From positions 1-43,342 of the forward strand of contig CAKTEU010000017.1 of assembly GCA_934552855.1 (NCBI GenBank): 43,342 bases of DNA, read 5' to 3'. This document shows, one piece after another, positions 33,308 to 41,621 of this stretch (its first letter is position 1; every line of letters begins with the position of its first letter). A model generated the notes under the pieces. That model made no database searches. It was not told the origin of the DNA and was given only the letters and a program-made list of their open reading frames with translations. This stretch comes from an uncultured Eubacteriales bacterium (GTDB lineage Bacteria > Bacillota > Clostridia > Oscillospirales > Acutalibacteraceae). The position numbers and the translations under genes are program-made.

Positions 33308-33336
33308 AATATACAACGTCTGCTAAAAAAAGTCAA
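33308..33336 (-). promoter_or_regulatory. Promoter of the hrcA-grpE-dnaK-dnaJ operon
   Basis: On the minus strand TTGACT (33336-33331), a 17-bp spacer starting with six T, and TATATT (33313-33308). Confidence 0.85.
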
Positions 33337-33530
33337 GCGTTTTTCAAAAAAAGTTTGAAAAATTTTTAATAAAAGCCGAAGGATTATTTCAAGCGGAAAT
33401 TGTATCTGCTTTCGTTCGGTATGTTCATAGTCGGCTTTGCCGACTGAGGGAGACACCTTTACGCTTTTTTCGCCTTTAACCGAACGGTTTCATAAAAATT
33501 CACAGCATTGAAACCGCAAAAATTTATAGA

Positions 33531-34278
33531 TAATTCTTGCGGTTAAACTCTTTGGCTCACTTTTGTCAAAAGTATTTCTTACTGTTTCACTCGTGCGGTT
33601 AAACCGAACTCCACTCCGTTCGGGGATACTTTTGTCGTTTGATACAAAAGTACCCAAAAGATCGCTTTTAAGTACGCCGCAAGGTCAAACGAAACGTGAT
33701 TTTGCGGGGGAAAAATCACGTTATCGTTCTCCAATGCGGCTACACATTAAATTTTTATTAAACCCCATTTAAGAATACATCAATCCGTTATTTCTTTAAA
33801 CCACACTCTGTTATGACTTAAAATCAGTGTGTTCTAAAAAGCAAGTTACTGCTTTTAGCCGCTCACGGATTTCTTGTGAATTTCTTTGCATTTTTGTTTT
33901 AGAAACGTATTACTAAAATCACTGATTTTATCTATAGCAGAAAGCTGCGACAGAAAGGGAATTATTTTTAGTTCATCAAACTGTAAACCGAAACATTTTA
34001 ACGTTTCCTATTCGTAACAGAGCAGCGTCCGAAGGAACACTGCCTTTATCACTTTTTCACGGTAGGCGCATTAATGGCGAATGTTTTCTTTTTCCCCCGC
34101 AAAAGGAAACTTCGTCATTTCTTGCGCCGTAAGACTAAAAAGTCTTTTTGGGTACTTTTGTGATGATTGACAAAAGTACCCCCAAACGGAGTGGAGTTGG
34201 GCTTAAGTACACGAGTGAAACAGTAAGAGATTTTTGACAGGGGTGAGCCAAAGGTAAAGCACGATTTTGCAAGAATTA
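33531..34278. repeat. Long imperfect inverted repeat, about 210-bp arms
   Basis: Arm 1 (33531-33740) and the reverse complement of arm 2 (34066-34278) share, in the same order, TAATTCTTGC, TTTGGCTCAC, CTTACTGTTTCACTCGTG, AACTCCACTCCGTT, TACTTTTGT, ACAAAAGTACCCAAAA and TTGCGGGGGAAAAA. Each arm contains its own short hairpin built on TACTTTTGT/ACAAAAGTA. The loop of about 325 bp is A/T-rich and shows no convincing gene. The whole gap 33340-34430 is noncoding; AGTCGG/CCGACT (about 33430-33445) and GGAG/CTCC (about 34305-34323) are further dyads near its ends. Confidence 0.75.
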
Positions 34279-34423
34279 ATACAGTAAAAAAGGTGAAATT
34301 GACGGAGCCTCACGAGACTCCCCTATGATTTAATATCACATTTTCGTATTAACCTCACGCAGCGGAAACAAAAAACAGCGGGCGGAAAAATCCTCCCTGC
34401 GGATTAAAGGAACGGATTTTGAA

Positions 34424-34460
34424 AAGAAAAAAGCTGCCGCAATCAAACCGATGCGGCAGC
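34424..34460 (-). terminator. Terminator of the large secreted protein gene
   Basis: On the minus strand GCTGCCGCA (34460-34452) pairs with TGCGGCAGC (34441-34433), followed by TTTTTTC. Confidence 0.88.
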
Positions 34461-34485
34461 CGTTTAACAATATTTTTATGTTTTT

Positions 34486-37101
34486 TTATTTCAGCATTCC
34501 GTGATATCTTCCCATCCAGTAAGGAAGCGTATAGGTTGTTGAGCCTTCCATGGTTCCCGACTCGCTTAACAAGCCGAGACGATAGGTTGAGCCGTTGAAC
34601 TTATGAAGCTCTCTTTCATCGGGGGCGGCAACTTTCCAAGGAAGGTCTCCGCCGCAAAGAACAACGCCGATGATTTGAACAATGCCGGACTTGTTGTTTG
34701 CAAAAAGCGGCTTTTTAATGTTCGGATCATAGGAAAGCTCTGCCGTTCCGTCAATGCCGGCTGCACTGAGGTTGACCGAAGCAATGTCGTCACGATTATT
34801 GTTTGAAGCAAGATATTTTCTTGTGTCAATGGGGTGACGGCTGAGTGACCACGATGCGGTTTCAATAAGGCTGTTTCCGTAAACATCGGTCTTTGTTTCG
34901 TTCGGATATGCAAGCTGATAAATGTAATACCAGCAGGGATTTTCACTGTGTGAAATTGAGTACCACCAATCGTTAAGGCCTTCTCTGTAATAAGAAAGAA
35001 GCTTTTCGTCGTCCTCCATCTGGAAAAGAAGGTAATAAGAAAGCATTGCCATCTCTTCATCGGAATAATTGAGAATAAGGCGATATACAAACTTGAAAAG
35101 CTTTGTGTTGACAAGCGGACGAATAATAAAGCCGATAACCGGTGAAACGCTGTTTGCATATTCAAGAATTGCCATGTTGTATCTTTCAAGTTCCTGAGTC
35201 ATAACCTTTGCATATTCATATGCCGGGTCAAGGGCAGCCATTCTGTATTCGTTTTCCCACTTTTGGCTGCCCGTGATATATGAAGCAAGCTTGAAAGCGG
35301 AAAGAATAACTGAGGTTTGAAGCGGTGCGCCGCCAAGAACCTGACCGTTATGGAAGTATGTGCGGCTGAATTTGCCCCATGTTGTGGGCTGACCGCTTCC
35401 GTCACAAAGTGCATAGCCGTTGTCAACAATGTGCTGAGCGAACGAGTCGATTGTTCTTGTGAGAAGAGCCTTGATTTCCGGGTCTTCCGGTCCGAGAATG
35501 TCATAAGCAAGCTTATAGATGAAAAGGTGACCGATGATTTCGTCTGCGCTGGTGTCGCCTTTGTAAACGATGTCGCTGATATCATAGCCCGAACCGATGA
35601 GGTCGTTCCAAAGTCTTTGCGGAATTTCGCCCGAAGCGTCAACCGTTACTCCTCTGAGGTTTTCGCCGTTGAGAAGATAGCCGGCTTTGTCGCTGTGCTT
35701 TGTTGAAACGCCGGTTGCGGTTTTGTCTCCGTTATGCTTCCAGTGAATGTAACCGTCAATTTCCTTGCCTTCTTCGGTGAGCGAGTAGGTTCTTGCCCAA
35801 AAGCCCTCAAGAAGTCTTGTTCTTGTTGCCGGGGTTTCGGTGCTGTTTGCGTCAAGAGTTGCCCAGTCGCCGGGAACAAAAACCTTGAGGTTTGAATTCT
35901 TCATTATATATGAACCTGTGCCGAATGAAAGATACTTGTCATACATTGACTTAAAGGCCGAAGCGGGGCTTTCTTCGGGAACGTTCTGTGAATAATCGCC
36001 GCCGTTTTTGAGAACATCGGTTGAATACCATTTTCCGATGTTGACATCACCGACTGAACCGTTGCGCTGAGCGTGAACAAGCGATTCAACGGTTCCGGTT
36101 CTCATTGAAATATAAGTGAGAAGCAAAACGGCCTCAGTTGAAAGATAAGCGGTCTTTTTTGCGGCGGCAATTTCTTCTGCCGTTGCATTGGGATCGTTTT
36201 TGAGAACGGCGTATCTCATAAGTTCGCCTGCTCCGTACATGCTTGTCCAAAGTCCGTCGTTGTCGCTTTCGGTCGGAACCCATGTTCCGGTTTCGCCGTC
36301 AAGATATGATTCTGAAACCATTCCTCTGCGTGCAACATATTTTTGGGTTTGTTCGCTCATTAACGCAGCCTTATCTTCGCCGCTCATTTTTTTCATTTCA
36401 ATGTGAGTATAGCCCTGAGACATAACAGTCCAAATTCCGTTTTCGCCGTCCGGATAGATTGCAAGAACGTTTCCGTTTGTTGTGTCGGCAAAATAAAAAT
36501 ATCTGTCGCCCATGAAACGCTGTTCTCTGTCACGTTCGTTCTTTGCGTTTTCGTCAACACGAAGAACACCGTAATTTGTGATTGTCCATTTTGCCCCGTC
36601 GGCAGTAACTGCCTGTTGAGCGTTTTTGTAATCGAGTGAATTTTTGATTTTGTCCGGAACTTTTTTGCTGCCGTTTTTGAAGCGGGTAACAACTTTTTGA
36701 AGGTTGTCGCCGAGGGCTGCCGCTTCGCCGTTGTAATCTTGTTTTTGCTTGTGAACGGCTGTTTTTGTTGCGGCGGAAACAACCTTAAGCGTTACCGAAG
36801 AAGAAAGTCCGTCCGCATTTTTTGCGGTGATTGTTGCCGTGCCTTCTTTGAGGGCGGTTACACGACCCCAGGAATCGACTTTTGCAACGGATGAGGGTTC
36901 TGCGCTCCATGTGAGAGTGCGGTGAGTTACCGAAGCGGAAAAGACCGCTTCAACGCTTCTGCTGTCGCCGATGTCCATTTCCCAATCTTCGGGAACAACA
37001 AGGCGGAGTGTCATGTTCTTTTTGCCGAAAGCCGCCGAAGCACAAAAACAAGTGCCGAAGGCAATAACAAGTGCAAGAACAACTGAAAGAATTTTTTTCA
37101 T
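34486..37101 (-). CDS. Large secreted protein with a bacterial Ig-like domain and a helical catalytic-like region
   Basis: 871 residues with a cleavable signal peptide (to about residue 25, ending ASAAFG). Residues 30-110 are a Big_2 Ig-like domain (WSAEPSSVAKVDSWGRVTAL and GTATITAKNADG are its hallmark turns). The large remainder is not recognised. It contains DNDGLWTSMYGAGELMRYAV and many aromatic helical stretches (SDEEMAMLSYYLLFQMED, NDWWYSISHSENPCWYYIY), suggesting an alpha/alpha toroid as in some glycan lyases and hydrolases. A surface or secreted glycan-active enzyme is a guess. It is monocistronic, with its own promoter and terminator. The ribosome binding site AAAGGGAG supports the start. 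Confidence 0.75.
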   Translation of the reverse strand: MKKILSVVLALVIAFGTCFCASAAFGKKNMTLRLVVPEDWEMDIGDSRSVEAVFSASVTHRTLTWSAEPSSVAKVDSWGRVTALKEGTATITAKNADGLSSSVTLKVVSAATKTAVHKQKQDYNGEAAALGDNLQKVVTRFKNGSKKVPDKIKNSLDYKNAQQAVTADGAKWTITNYGVLRVDENAKNERDREQRFMGDRYFYFADTTNGNVLAIYPDGENGIWTVMSQGYTHIEMKKMSGEDKAALMSEQTQKYVARRGMVSESYLDGETGTWVPTESDNDGLWTSMYGAGELMRYAVLKNDPNATAEEIAAAKKTAYLSTEAVLLLTYISMRTGTVESLVHAQRNGSVGDVNIGKWYSTDVLKNGGDYSQNVPEESPASAFKSMYDKYLSFGTGSYIMKNSNLKVFVPGDWATLDANSTETPATRTRLLEGFWARTYSLTEEGKEIDGYIHWKHNGDKTATGVSTKHSDKAGYLLNGENLRGVTVDASGEIPQRLWNDLIGSGYDISDIVYKGDTSADEIIGHLFIYKLAYDILGPEDPEIKALLTRTIDSFAQHIVDNGYALCDGSGQPTTWGKFSRTYFHNGQVLGGAPLQTSVILSAFKLASYITGSQKWENEYRMAALDPAYEYAKVMTQELERYNMAILEYANSVSPVIGFIIRPLVNTKLFKFVYRLILNYSDEEMAMLSYYLLFQMEDDEKLLSYYREGLNDWWYSISHSENPCWYYIYQLAYPNETKTDVYGNSLIETASWSLSRHPIDTRKYLASNNNRDDIASVNLSAAGIDGTAELSYDPNIKKPLFANNKSGIVQIIGVVLCGGDLPWKVAAPDERELHKFNGSTYRLGLLSESGTMEGSTTYTLPYWMGRYHGMLK

Positions 37102-37149
37102 TGGTTTCTCCCTTTCTTAGCGCAAAATGCGCATAAATCTTACAAAGCT

Positions 37150-37179
37150 ATGATAACACACACAACTTTTTCCGGTCAA
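37150..37179 (-). promoter_or_regulatory. Promoter of the large secreted protein gene
   Basis: On the minus strand TTGACC (37179-37174), an 18-bp spacer and TATCAT (37155-37150). A GCGCA/TGCGC-type hairpin lies in the leader near 37115-37130. Confidence 0.6.
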
Positions 37180-37284
37180 GGTAAAAACTGTTAACAATAA
37201 TCAAAAATCAGATCGAAAGATGAATTTGGATAAAATGAACAAAAACGCCGTCCGTTTTTTTACATGCATATTTGTTATTGTTTC

Positions 37285-37314
37285 TTGACAAACAGTATAA
37301 TGGAGTGATATAAT
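37285..37314 (+). promoter_or_regulatory. Orphan consensus promoter on the plus strand
   Basis: TTGACA (37285-37290), an 18-bp spacer ending TGA, and TATAAT (37309-37314): both boxes exact and the -10 extended. No coding gene lies downstream on this strand before the convergent deacetylase gene at 37539. Confidence 0.8.
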
Positions 37315-37320
37315 TCGCTC

Positions 37321-37520
37321 GTATTAGTTTTAAAACAAATGCATTAAGCGTTTGTGCTCTTCGTTCTGTTGCCGCACAGTCTTCGGTGCAAAAAATCACC
37401 TTTTCATTATAATATACGCTTCGGAACGTTTTGATTTTGTCACACCCTTCATTATGTCCTTTCACAGATCCCGGAAAAGCCTACTTTCCTTCTCAGGGCT
37501 TTTCCGGGATCACTCTTTTC
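37321..37520 (+). ncRNA. Candidate noncoding RNA of about 200 nt
   Basis: A transcript from the orphan promoter would run to a perfect 15-bp hairpin (37467-37481 with 37497-37511) followed by CTCTTTTCC. Inside, ACAAATGC pairs with GCGTTTGT across a 5-nt loop (about 37337-37357), TTGCCG with CGGTGCAA, and AAAATC with GATTTT around a small hairpin. It matches no RNA class I can recognise: not tmRNA, RNase P RNA or SRP RNA. The hairpin has only a weak U-tract. It does not obviously serve the convergent deacetylase gene, whose own 3' end forms CTGACGG/CCGTCAG at 37535-37560. Confidence 0.45.
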
Positions 37521-37538
37521 CTGTCTTTAAACTGACGG

Positions 37539-38576
37539 TTAAACATAATCCGTCAGCGATTTGAACACATAGCCCTCGTCTCTTGCGTTATCAATGATTT
37601 CTCCGAGGGCGGCGGCATTATCCCTTGAAACCGAGTGAAGCAAAATCACGGCTCCGGGATGAAGGCGTTCGCCAACCGTTTTGACAGCGTAAGCCTTGCC
37701 CTTAACCTCTTTCACATTCCAATCGTTATAGGCAACCGACCAGAAAACGCTCATATAGCCGAGCGAAGAAACAAGGTCAAGCGCACTTTCGCTGTACTCA
37801 CCGGCAGGAAAGCGGAAAAACTTTGCGCAGTAGCCGAAGTTTTCACGAAGGTAGTTTTCCGTTTGCTCAATCTCGTTTTTCATTTTTGTTCGGCTGATTG
37901 AAGGAAAGGAAGGGTGGGTTGTTGAATGATTGCCAACAATGTGCCCTTCCTTAATCATTCTTGCAATCAGCTCCGGCTGCTTTTTGATGTGGTCAAGTGT
38001 GCAAAAAAACGCTGCGGAAACACCCTTTTCTTTGAGCACATCAAGAACCTTTGACGTGAGATTTTCATATTCCCAGCCGCAGTCAAAAGTAAGATACAAA
38101 ACCTTTTCACTGCTTTTTTGGTCAAGCGTCAGTGCGCCGTATTTGTCAAACGTTTTTTGAAAATCAATAACGGTGTGGTGAGCTTTTCCGCCTGAGGCCG
38201 GGCCGTGGGAATGCCCGATTTTTTTTGTTGAAAGTCCTCTTGTGTTTTCCGGGTCAAAAACTTCATAGCTTACCGTTTCAAGCGGAGCAAAGCCGGAAAG
38301 AGTGTCCGCTCCCTTTGCGCCGGTCATGACCATCGGTGGTGTGGGCGAAATTTTCGGAACGGCTGTTTCGTCGGTAATGCTCACCTCGGTTGGCTTATTC
38401 ATCGGTTCGGTGCGTTCAACGCCGCTTTGCGGTGAGGAGGTTGAGGAGCTTTCCGATGAGGGCAGGCTTTCGGTGGGCTTCGGAACGGTTTCGGAAAGCT
38501 TCGGGTCTTCGTTCACACAGCCGAAAAACGAAAACGTAAAAGTTAACGTAAGTATCAAACAAAGAATTTTTTTCAT
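37539..38576 (-). CDS. PdaA-like polysaccharide deacetylase lipoprotein
   Basis: 345 residues with a lipoprotein signal (lipobox FFGC, Cys20) and a Pro/Ser/Thr-rich linker to about residue 65. The NodB domain begins near 165: TFDCGWEYEN carries the catalytic and metal Asp, and GNHSTTHPSF carries the two metal His; FRFPAGEYSE and LLHSVSRDNAAAL are the later motifs. This motif set resembles PdaA, which deacetylates muramic acid during spore-cortex lactam synthesis, rather than chitin deacetylases. It should act on peptidoglycan outside the membrane. The last codons lie in a dyad. No clear promoter was seen; a hairpin precedes it. Confidence 0.88.
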   Translation of the reverse strand: MKKILCLILTLTFTFSFFGCVNEDPKLSETVPKPTESLPSSESSSTSSPQSGVERTEPMNKPTEVSITDETAVPKISPTPPMVMTGAKGADTLSGFAPLETVSYEVFDPENTRGLSTKKIGHSHGPASGGKAHHTVIDFQKTFDKYGALTLDQKSSEKVLYLTFDCGWEYENLTSKVLDVLKEKGVSAAFFCTLDHIKKQPELIARMIKEGHIVGNHSTTHPSFPSISRTKMKNEIEQTENYLRENFGYCAKFFRFPAGEYSESALDLVSSLGYMSVFWSVAYNDWNVKEVKGKAYAVKTVGERLHPGAVILLHSVSRDNAAALGEIIDNARDEGYVFKSLTDYV

Positions 38577-38597
38577 ATCGGTTTTCCTTTCAAAAGC

Positions 38598-38636
38598 GAA
38601 GCGGCGAAAAAATGCGCCGCTTCAAAGTTTTTTTTA
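38598..38636. terminator. Hairpin between the small protein gene and the deacetylase gene
   Basis: GAAGCGGCG (38598-38606) pairs with CGCCGCTTC (38615-38623). The long T-run is on the plus side (38628-38635); on the minus strand, the direction of both genes, only GCTTTTG follows. It may partly terminate the small upstream gene. Confidence 0.5.
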
Positions 38637-38813
38637 TTTGAACATATCCTGCATATCGTCAAACATATTTTCCATTGTTTTGAGAGCCTTTGCGGCTTTC
38701 TTTTTATACATTTTTTTTGCCGAAGGATTGCCCATTGCACTGCCGACAAGTCCTGCCGCTGCGCCAACTGCCATTCCTATGCCGAGACCGGTCATAACGC
38801 TTTTCATTTTCAT
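38634..38813 (-). CDS. 59-residue glycine-rich small membrane-associated protein
   Basis: ATG 38813 is chosen because AAGGAG lies 9 nt upstream; the longer frame to 38873 has no site. Residues 7-30 (TGLGIGMAVGAAAGLVGSAM) are a Gly/Ala-rich hydrophobic segment, followed by a basic, helical tail rich in Lys and Met (KKMYKKKAAKALKTMENMF). This resembles YtxH-like small proteins, but the assignment is weak and no function can be given. It lies 57 bp upstream of the deacetylase gene in the same direction. Confidence 0.7.
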   Translation of the reverse strand: MKMKSVMTGLGIGMAVGAAAGLVGSAMGNPSAKKMYKKKAAKALKTMENMFDDMQDMFK

Positions 38814-38904
38814 AATTGTCAACTCCTTTGATTTGATACACTTATTTTTTGCAAAGAAGGGGAAATAATTCACAGGAAAATTTTTTATTTTAATTTTTTA
38901 TCAC

Positions 38905-38932
38905 TTGAAAAGTGCGGTTGTGATGGTATAAT
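38905..38932 (+). promoter_or_regulatory. Promoter of the trmL operon
   Basis: TTGAAA (38905-38910), a 16-bp spacer ending TGG, and TATAAT (38927-38932), an extended -10 promoter 36 bp before the start of trmL. Confidence 0.8.
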
Positions 38933-38967
38933 ACATTATATATACTCCGAAAGGGTGTGCAAAAATT

Positions 38968-39465
38968 TTGGCATCTCTCAACATTGTTCTTGTTGAACCG
39001 CAGATTCCGCAAAATACCGGCAACATTGCCCGAACCTGCGCCGCAACCGGTGCAAAGCTTCACCTTGTTGAACCGATGGGCTTTCATGTTGATGACAAAA
39101 AGCTTAAGCGTGCCGGCCTTGATTATTGGTATCTGCTTGATATTACATATTATGAAGACCTTGAAGATTTTTTTGAAAAAAACAAAGGCGGAAACTTTTT
39201 TTATTTCACAACAAAAGGCCGCCGTGTTTATTCCGATGTGACCTATCCCGAGGGAAGCTTTCTTGTTTTCGGCCGTGAGGATGCGGGACTTCCGGAAGAA
39301 CTGCTCAAGAAAAACGAACAAAGCTGTGTTCGCCTTCCGATGAGAGAGGAAGCAAGAAGCCTGAACCTTTCAAACACGGTTGCCGTCGGTGTTTTTGAAG
39401 TTCTTCGTCAATGGGGCTATCCCAGCCTCAAAAACGAAGGTCAATTGACAAAATACAGCTGGTGA
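38968..39465 (+). CDS. trmL: tRNA (cytidine/uridine-34-2'-O)-methyltransferase TrmL
   Basis: 165 residues from TTG 38968. It is a SPOUT-class knot methyltransferase: the N-terminal LNIVLVEPQIPQNTGNIART is diagnostic (LNIVLVEP and IPQNTGNIART), with LVFGREDAGLPEELL and the knot motif RSLNLSNTVAVGVFEVLRQ following. It methylates the wobble ribose of certain leucine tRNAs with S-adenosylmethionine. It is the first gene of a likely four-gene operon with a cation transporter, a phosphoesterase and a membrane protein. The ribosome binding site (AAAGGGTG) is rather far, about 12 nt from the start. Confidence 0.93.
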   Translation: MASLNIVLVEPQIPQNTGNIARTCAATGAKLHLVEPMGFHVDDKKLKRAGLDYWYLLDITYYEDLEDFFEKNKGGNFFYFTTKGRRVYSDVTYPEGSFLVFGREDAGLPEELLKKNEQSCVRLPMREEARSLNLSNTVAVGVFEVLRQWGYPSLKNEGQLTKYSW

Positions 39466-39481
39466 TTGGGGGTGAACGGCC

Positions 39482-40324
39482 ATTAACAGAGAAAAACACG
39501 TTTCGTTTTGCTGCTTTGTCGGAACAGGCGTGAACCTTTTGCTGTTTTTTATAAAGCTTTATGTCAGCCTTTCCTCAAACAGCATCAGCATTTGGTCAGA
39601 TGCAGTCAATAACCTTGCAGACTGCCTTTCGTGCCTGCTCGGTGCGGTTTGTATGCTTGTTTCGGTCAAATTTGTCAAAAGCGGACTTTCCTTTGTTGTC
39701 GGAAGAGTCGAAAGACTTTTGTCGCTTCTGCTTTCGCTTGCGGTGGCCTTTGTGGGGCTGAGCTTTGCATATTCTTCGCTTGAGCGGTTTATGTATCCCA
39801 CGCCGATTTGGTTTTCGGTAAAATTTGCTTTTATGATTGCCGTAACCGCTTTGGGAAAGCTTTTGCTTTTTGTTTTTTACGGCATACAAAGCAAAAAGAA
39901 CGATTCGTCCGTTATAAAAGTTATGAAAGCAGACAGTATGCTTGACTTTTTTATAACGCTGACAACCCTTGCTTCGTTCACTCTGACAAGATATACCGAA
40001 TTTGCTGTTGACGCTGTGTTCGGCCTTTTGATAAGCATATTCATCACCGCCGGGGCAATAAAAATGCTTAAGGGGGCGGTTTGCGGTGTGCTCGGCCTCA
40101 TTAAAAAGGAAAAGCGTGAGGCTTTTTTTGACTTCCTCAAGGAAGAAAACATAAAGCCGGAAAAAACCGTTTTTTCGGTTGAAGAGGGCGAAAAGGAATA
40201 TGCGGTTGTTGTTCTTTCCGCTTTTTTGCAAAAGGATGAAGCAAGCCTTCAAAGGCTTTGCAAAGAAAAAACAGGAATCAATTTAATTTTTACAATAAAA
40301 ACAAAGGAGAATTGCAATGAGTAA
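39482..40324 (+). CDS. Cation diffusion facilitator-type transporter, probable ATT start
   Basis: 280 residues if started at ATT 39482, which has GGGGGTGA (39468-39475) 6 nt upstream. The first ordinary start, GTG 39530, has no such site and would cut into the first membrane helix. About six membrane spans are visible. The CDF pattern is seen in FFIKLYVSLSSNSISIWSDAVNNLAD, given here as SISIWSDAVNNLAD, and again in MKADSMLDFF, where metal-binding Asp residues lie in spans 2 and 5; the usual His of HxxxD is replaced by Ser or Asn in places. It probably exports a divalent metal, but altered metal residues leave the substrate open. It overlaps the next gene by 8 bp. Confidence 0.72.
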   Translation: MNREKHVSFCCFVGTGVNLLLFFIKLYVSLSSNSISIWSDAVNNLADCLSCLLGAVCMLVSVKFVKSGLSFVVGRVERLLSLLLSLAVAFVGLSFAYSSLERFMYPTPIWFSVKFAFMIAVTALGKLLLFVFYGIQSKKNDSSVIKVMKADSMLDFFITLTTLASFTLTRYTEFAVDAVFGLLISIFITAGAIKMLKGAVCGVLGLIKKEKREAFFDFLKEENIKPEKTVFSVEEGEKEYAVVVLSAFLQKDEASLQRLCKEKTGINLIFTIKTKENCNE

Positions 40325-41621
40325 GAAACAAAAAGACCAGAACAAAAAGAAAAAAAGAGGCAAGGTATTTTTAAAAATCCTTTGCGTTTTTCTCTGCGTT
40401 CTTGTTGCTTTCGTCGGTGTAACAACCGTTGTCAGCGTTGTTGGAGACAAGGCGAACACAAAAAAAGCGCAGTCGTTTGAACAGGTGAAAAAGGACGATA
40501 CCCTTGTTCCGGAAAAGGACGAGGACGGAAACTGGACATTCACAACCGACAGAAAGTTTAAAGTTCTTCAGCTTACCGACGTTCACATCGGCGGCGGCTG
40601 GATGAGCCTTAAAAAGGACGCAATGGCTCTCAATGCCGTTTCGGCAATGGTCACGGCAGAAAAGCCCGACCTTGTTGTTGTAACGGGTGATATGGCTTAT
40701 CCCGTTCCCTTCCAGGCAGGTACATTCAACAACAAAGCTTCGGCAAAAATTTTCGCTTCGCTCATGGAACAGCTCGGCGTATATTGGACCGTTGCGTTCG
40801 GCAACCATGACACAGAGCTTTACAGTTATTATTCCCGTGAACAGATTGCCGATTTTTATGAAAACAGCGGCTTCAAATACTGCATTTTCACAAGCGGTCC
40901 CGAAGACGTTGACGGTTCGTGCAACCAGCTTATCAACATCAAAAACACAAAGGGCGAAATCACTCAGTCGCTTTATGTTTTTGACAGTCATTCCTATACC
41001 GACGGCGACTTTCTCGGCATCATGTGGAAGTACGACAACATTCACGAAAACCAGGTTGAATGGTACAAAAACAACGTTAAGGCAGTTAACGCAAAGAATG
41101 ACGCTCTTTACAAAAAAGAGGGAATTAAAAAGAAGTCTGACGTAAAATCGCTTGCCTTTTTCCATATTCCGCTCACAGAGCAAAGAGACGCATGGTATGA
41201 ATACGCAAACAACGGATATAAGGACACGGAAAACGTCAAATATATCTATGGTGTTGCGGGTGAAACGGGCAACGTTGTTTACTGCGGAATGCACGACGAC
41301 AACCTTTTTGAAACAATGGAAGAGCTTGGTTCAACAAAGGGCATTTTTGTCGGCCACGACCATAAGAATAACTTTTCGCTCATTTACAAGGGTATCCGCT
41401 TCACATACGGAATGAGCGTTGACTATCTTGCTTATCCGGGAATTTACAAGCTTGGCGCACAGCGAGGCTGCACTGTTATTGAAATTTCTCCGGACGGCTC
41501 ATTTGACTGCCATGCAGAAAACTATTATCAGGACAAATACGTTTCGCTTTATGACAAAGAAAAAGTTGAAATGCAAGAGGTGACCTATTCCGATGAAACA
41601 TATGAGCAAACCGCAGCTTGA
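40317..41621 (+). CDS. Membrane-anchored calcineurin-like metallophosphoesterase
   Basis: 434 residues. A Lys-rich start and one membrane span (about 17-42) anchor the protein, with the enzyme domain probably outside. Metal-binding motifs are complete: LQLTDVHIG (Asp88, His90), VVTGDMAYP (Gly-Asp 124-125), FGNHDTE (162-165), FFHIPL and GHDHKNNF near residue 345. The family resembles YkuE/Icc-like phosphoesterases; the substrate is unknown. The ribosome binding site AAAGGAGAAT lies in the end of the transporter gene, and the 3' end overlaps the next gene, so translation is coupled. Confidence 0.9.
   Translation: MSKKQKDQNKKKKRGKVFLKILCVFLCVLVAFVGVTTVVSVVGDKANTKKAQSFEQVKKDDTLVPEKDEDGNWTFTTDRKFKVLQLTDVHIGGGWMSLKKDAMALNAVSAMVTAEKPDLVVVTGDMAYPVPFQAGTFNNKASAKIFASLMEQLGVYWTVAFGNHDTELYSYYSREQIADFYENSGFKYCIFTSGPEDVDGSCNQLINIKNTKGEITQSLYVFDSHSYTDGDFLGIMWKYDNIHENQVEWYKNNVKAVNAKNDALYKKEGIKKKSDVKSLAFFHIPLTEQRDAWYEYANNGYKDTENVKYIYGVAGETGNVVYCGMHDDNLFETMEELGSTKGIFVGHDHKNNFSLIYKGIRFTYGMSVDYLAYPGIYKLGAQRGCTVIEISPDGSFDCHAENYYQDKYVSLYDKEKVEMQEVTYSDETYEQTAA

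Noticed and set aside
33563..33772. 69-codon frame in the long inverted repeat
   Set aside because: No ribosome binding site, and the frame is not kept in the matching inverted arm.
33531..34278. Integrated element or insertion sequence
   Set aside because: No transposase or integrase frame, no clear target duplication, and arms too diverged for a recent insertion; kept only as an inverted repeat.
37321..37520. 6S RNA identity for the candidate noncoding RNA
   Set aside because: The length is suitable, but I could not draw the long closing stem with a central open bubble that defines 6S.
37352..37564. 70-codon plus-strand frame after the orphan promoter
   Set aside because: GTG start without a good ribosome binding site, running through the hairpin into the deacetylase gene; a noncoding RNA fits better.
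40371..41294. 307-codon minus-strand frame opposite the metallophosphoesterase
   Set aside because: The plus-strand gene has all metal-binding motifs; the opposite frame is Cys/Val/Phe-rich with no start signal.
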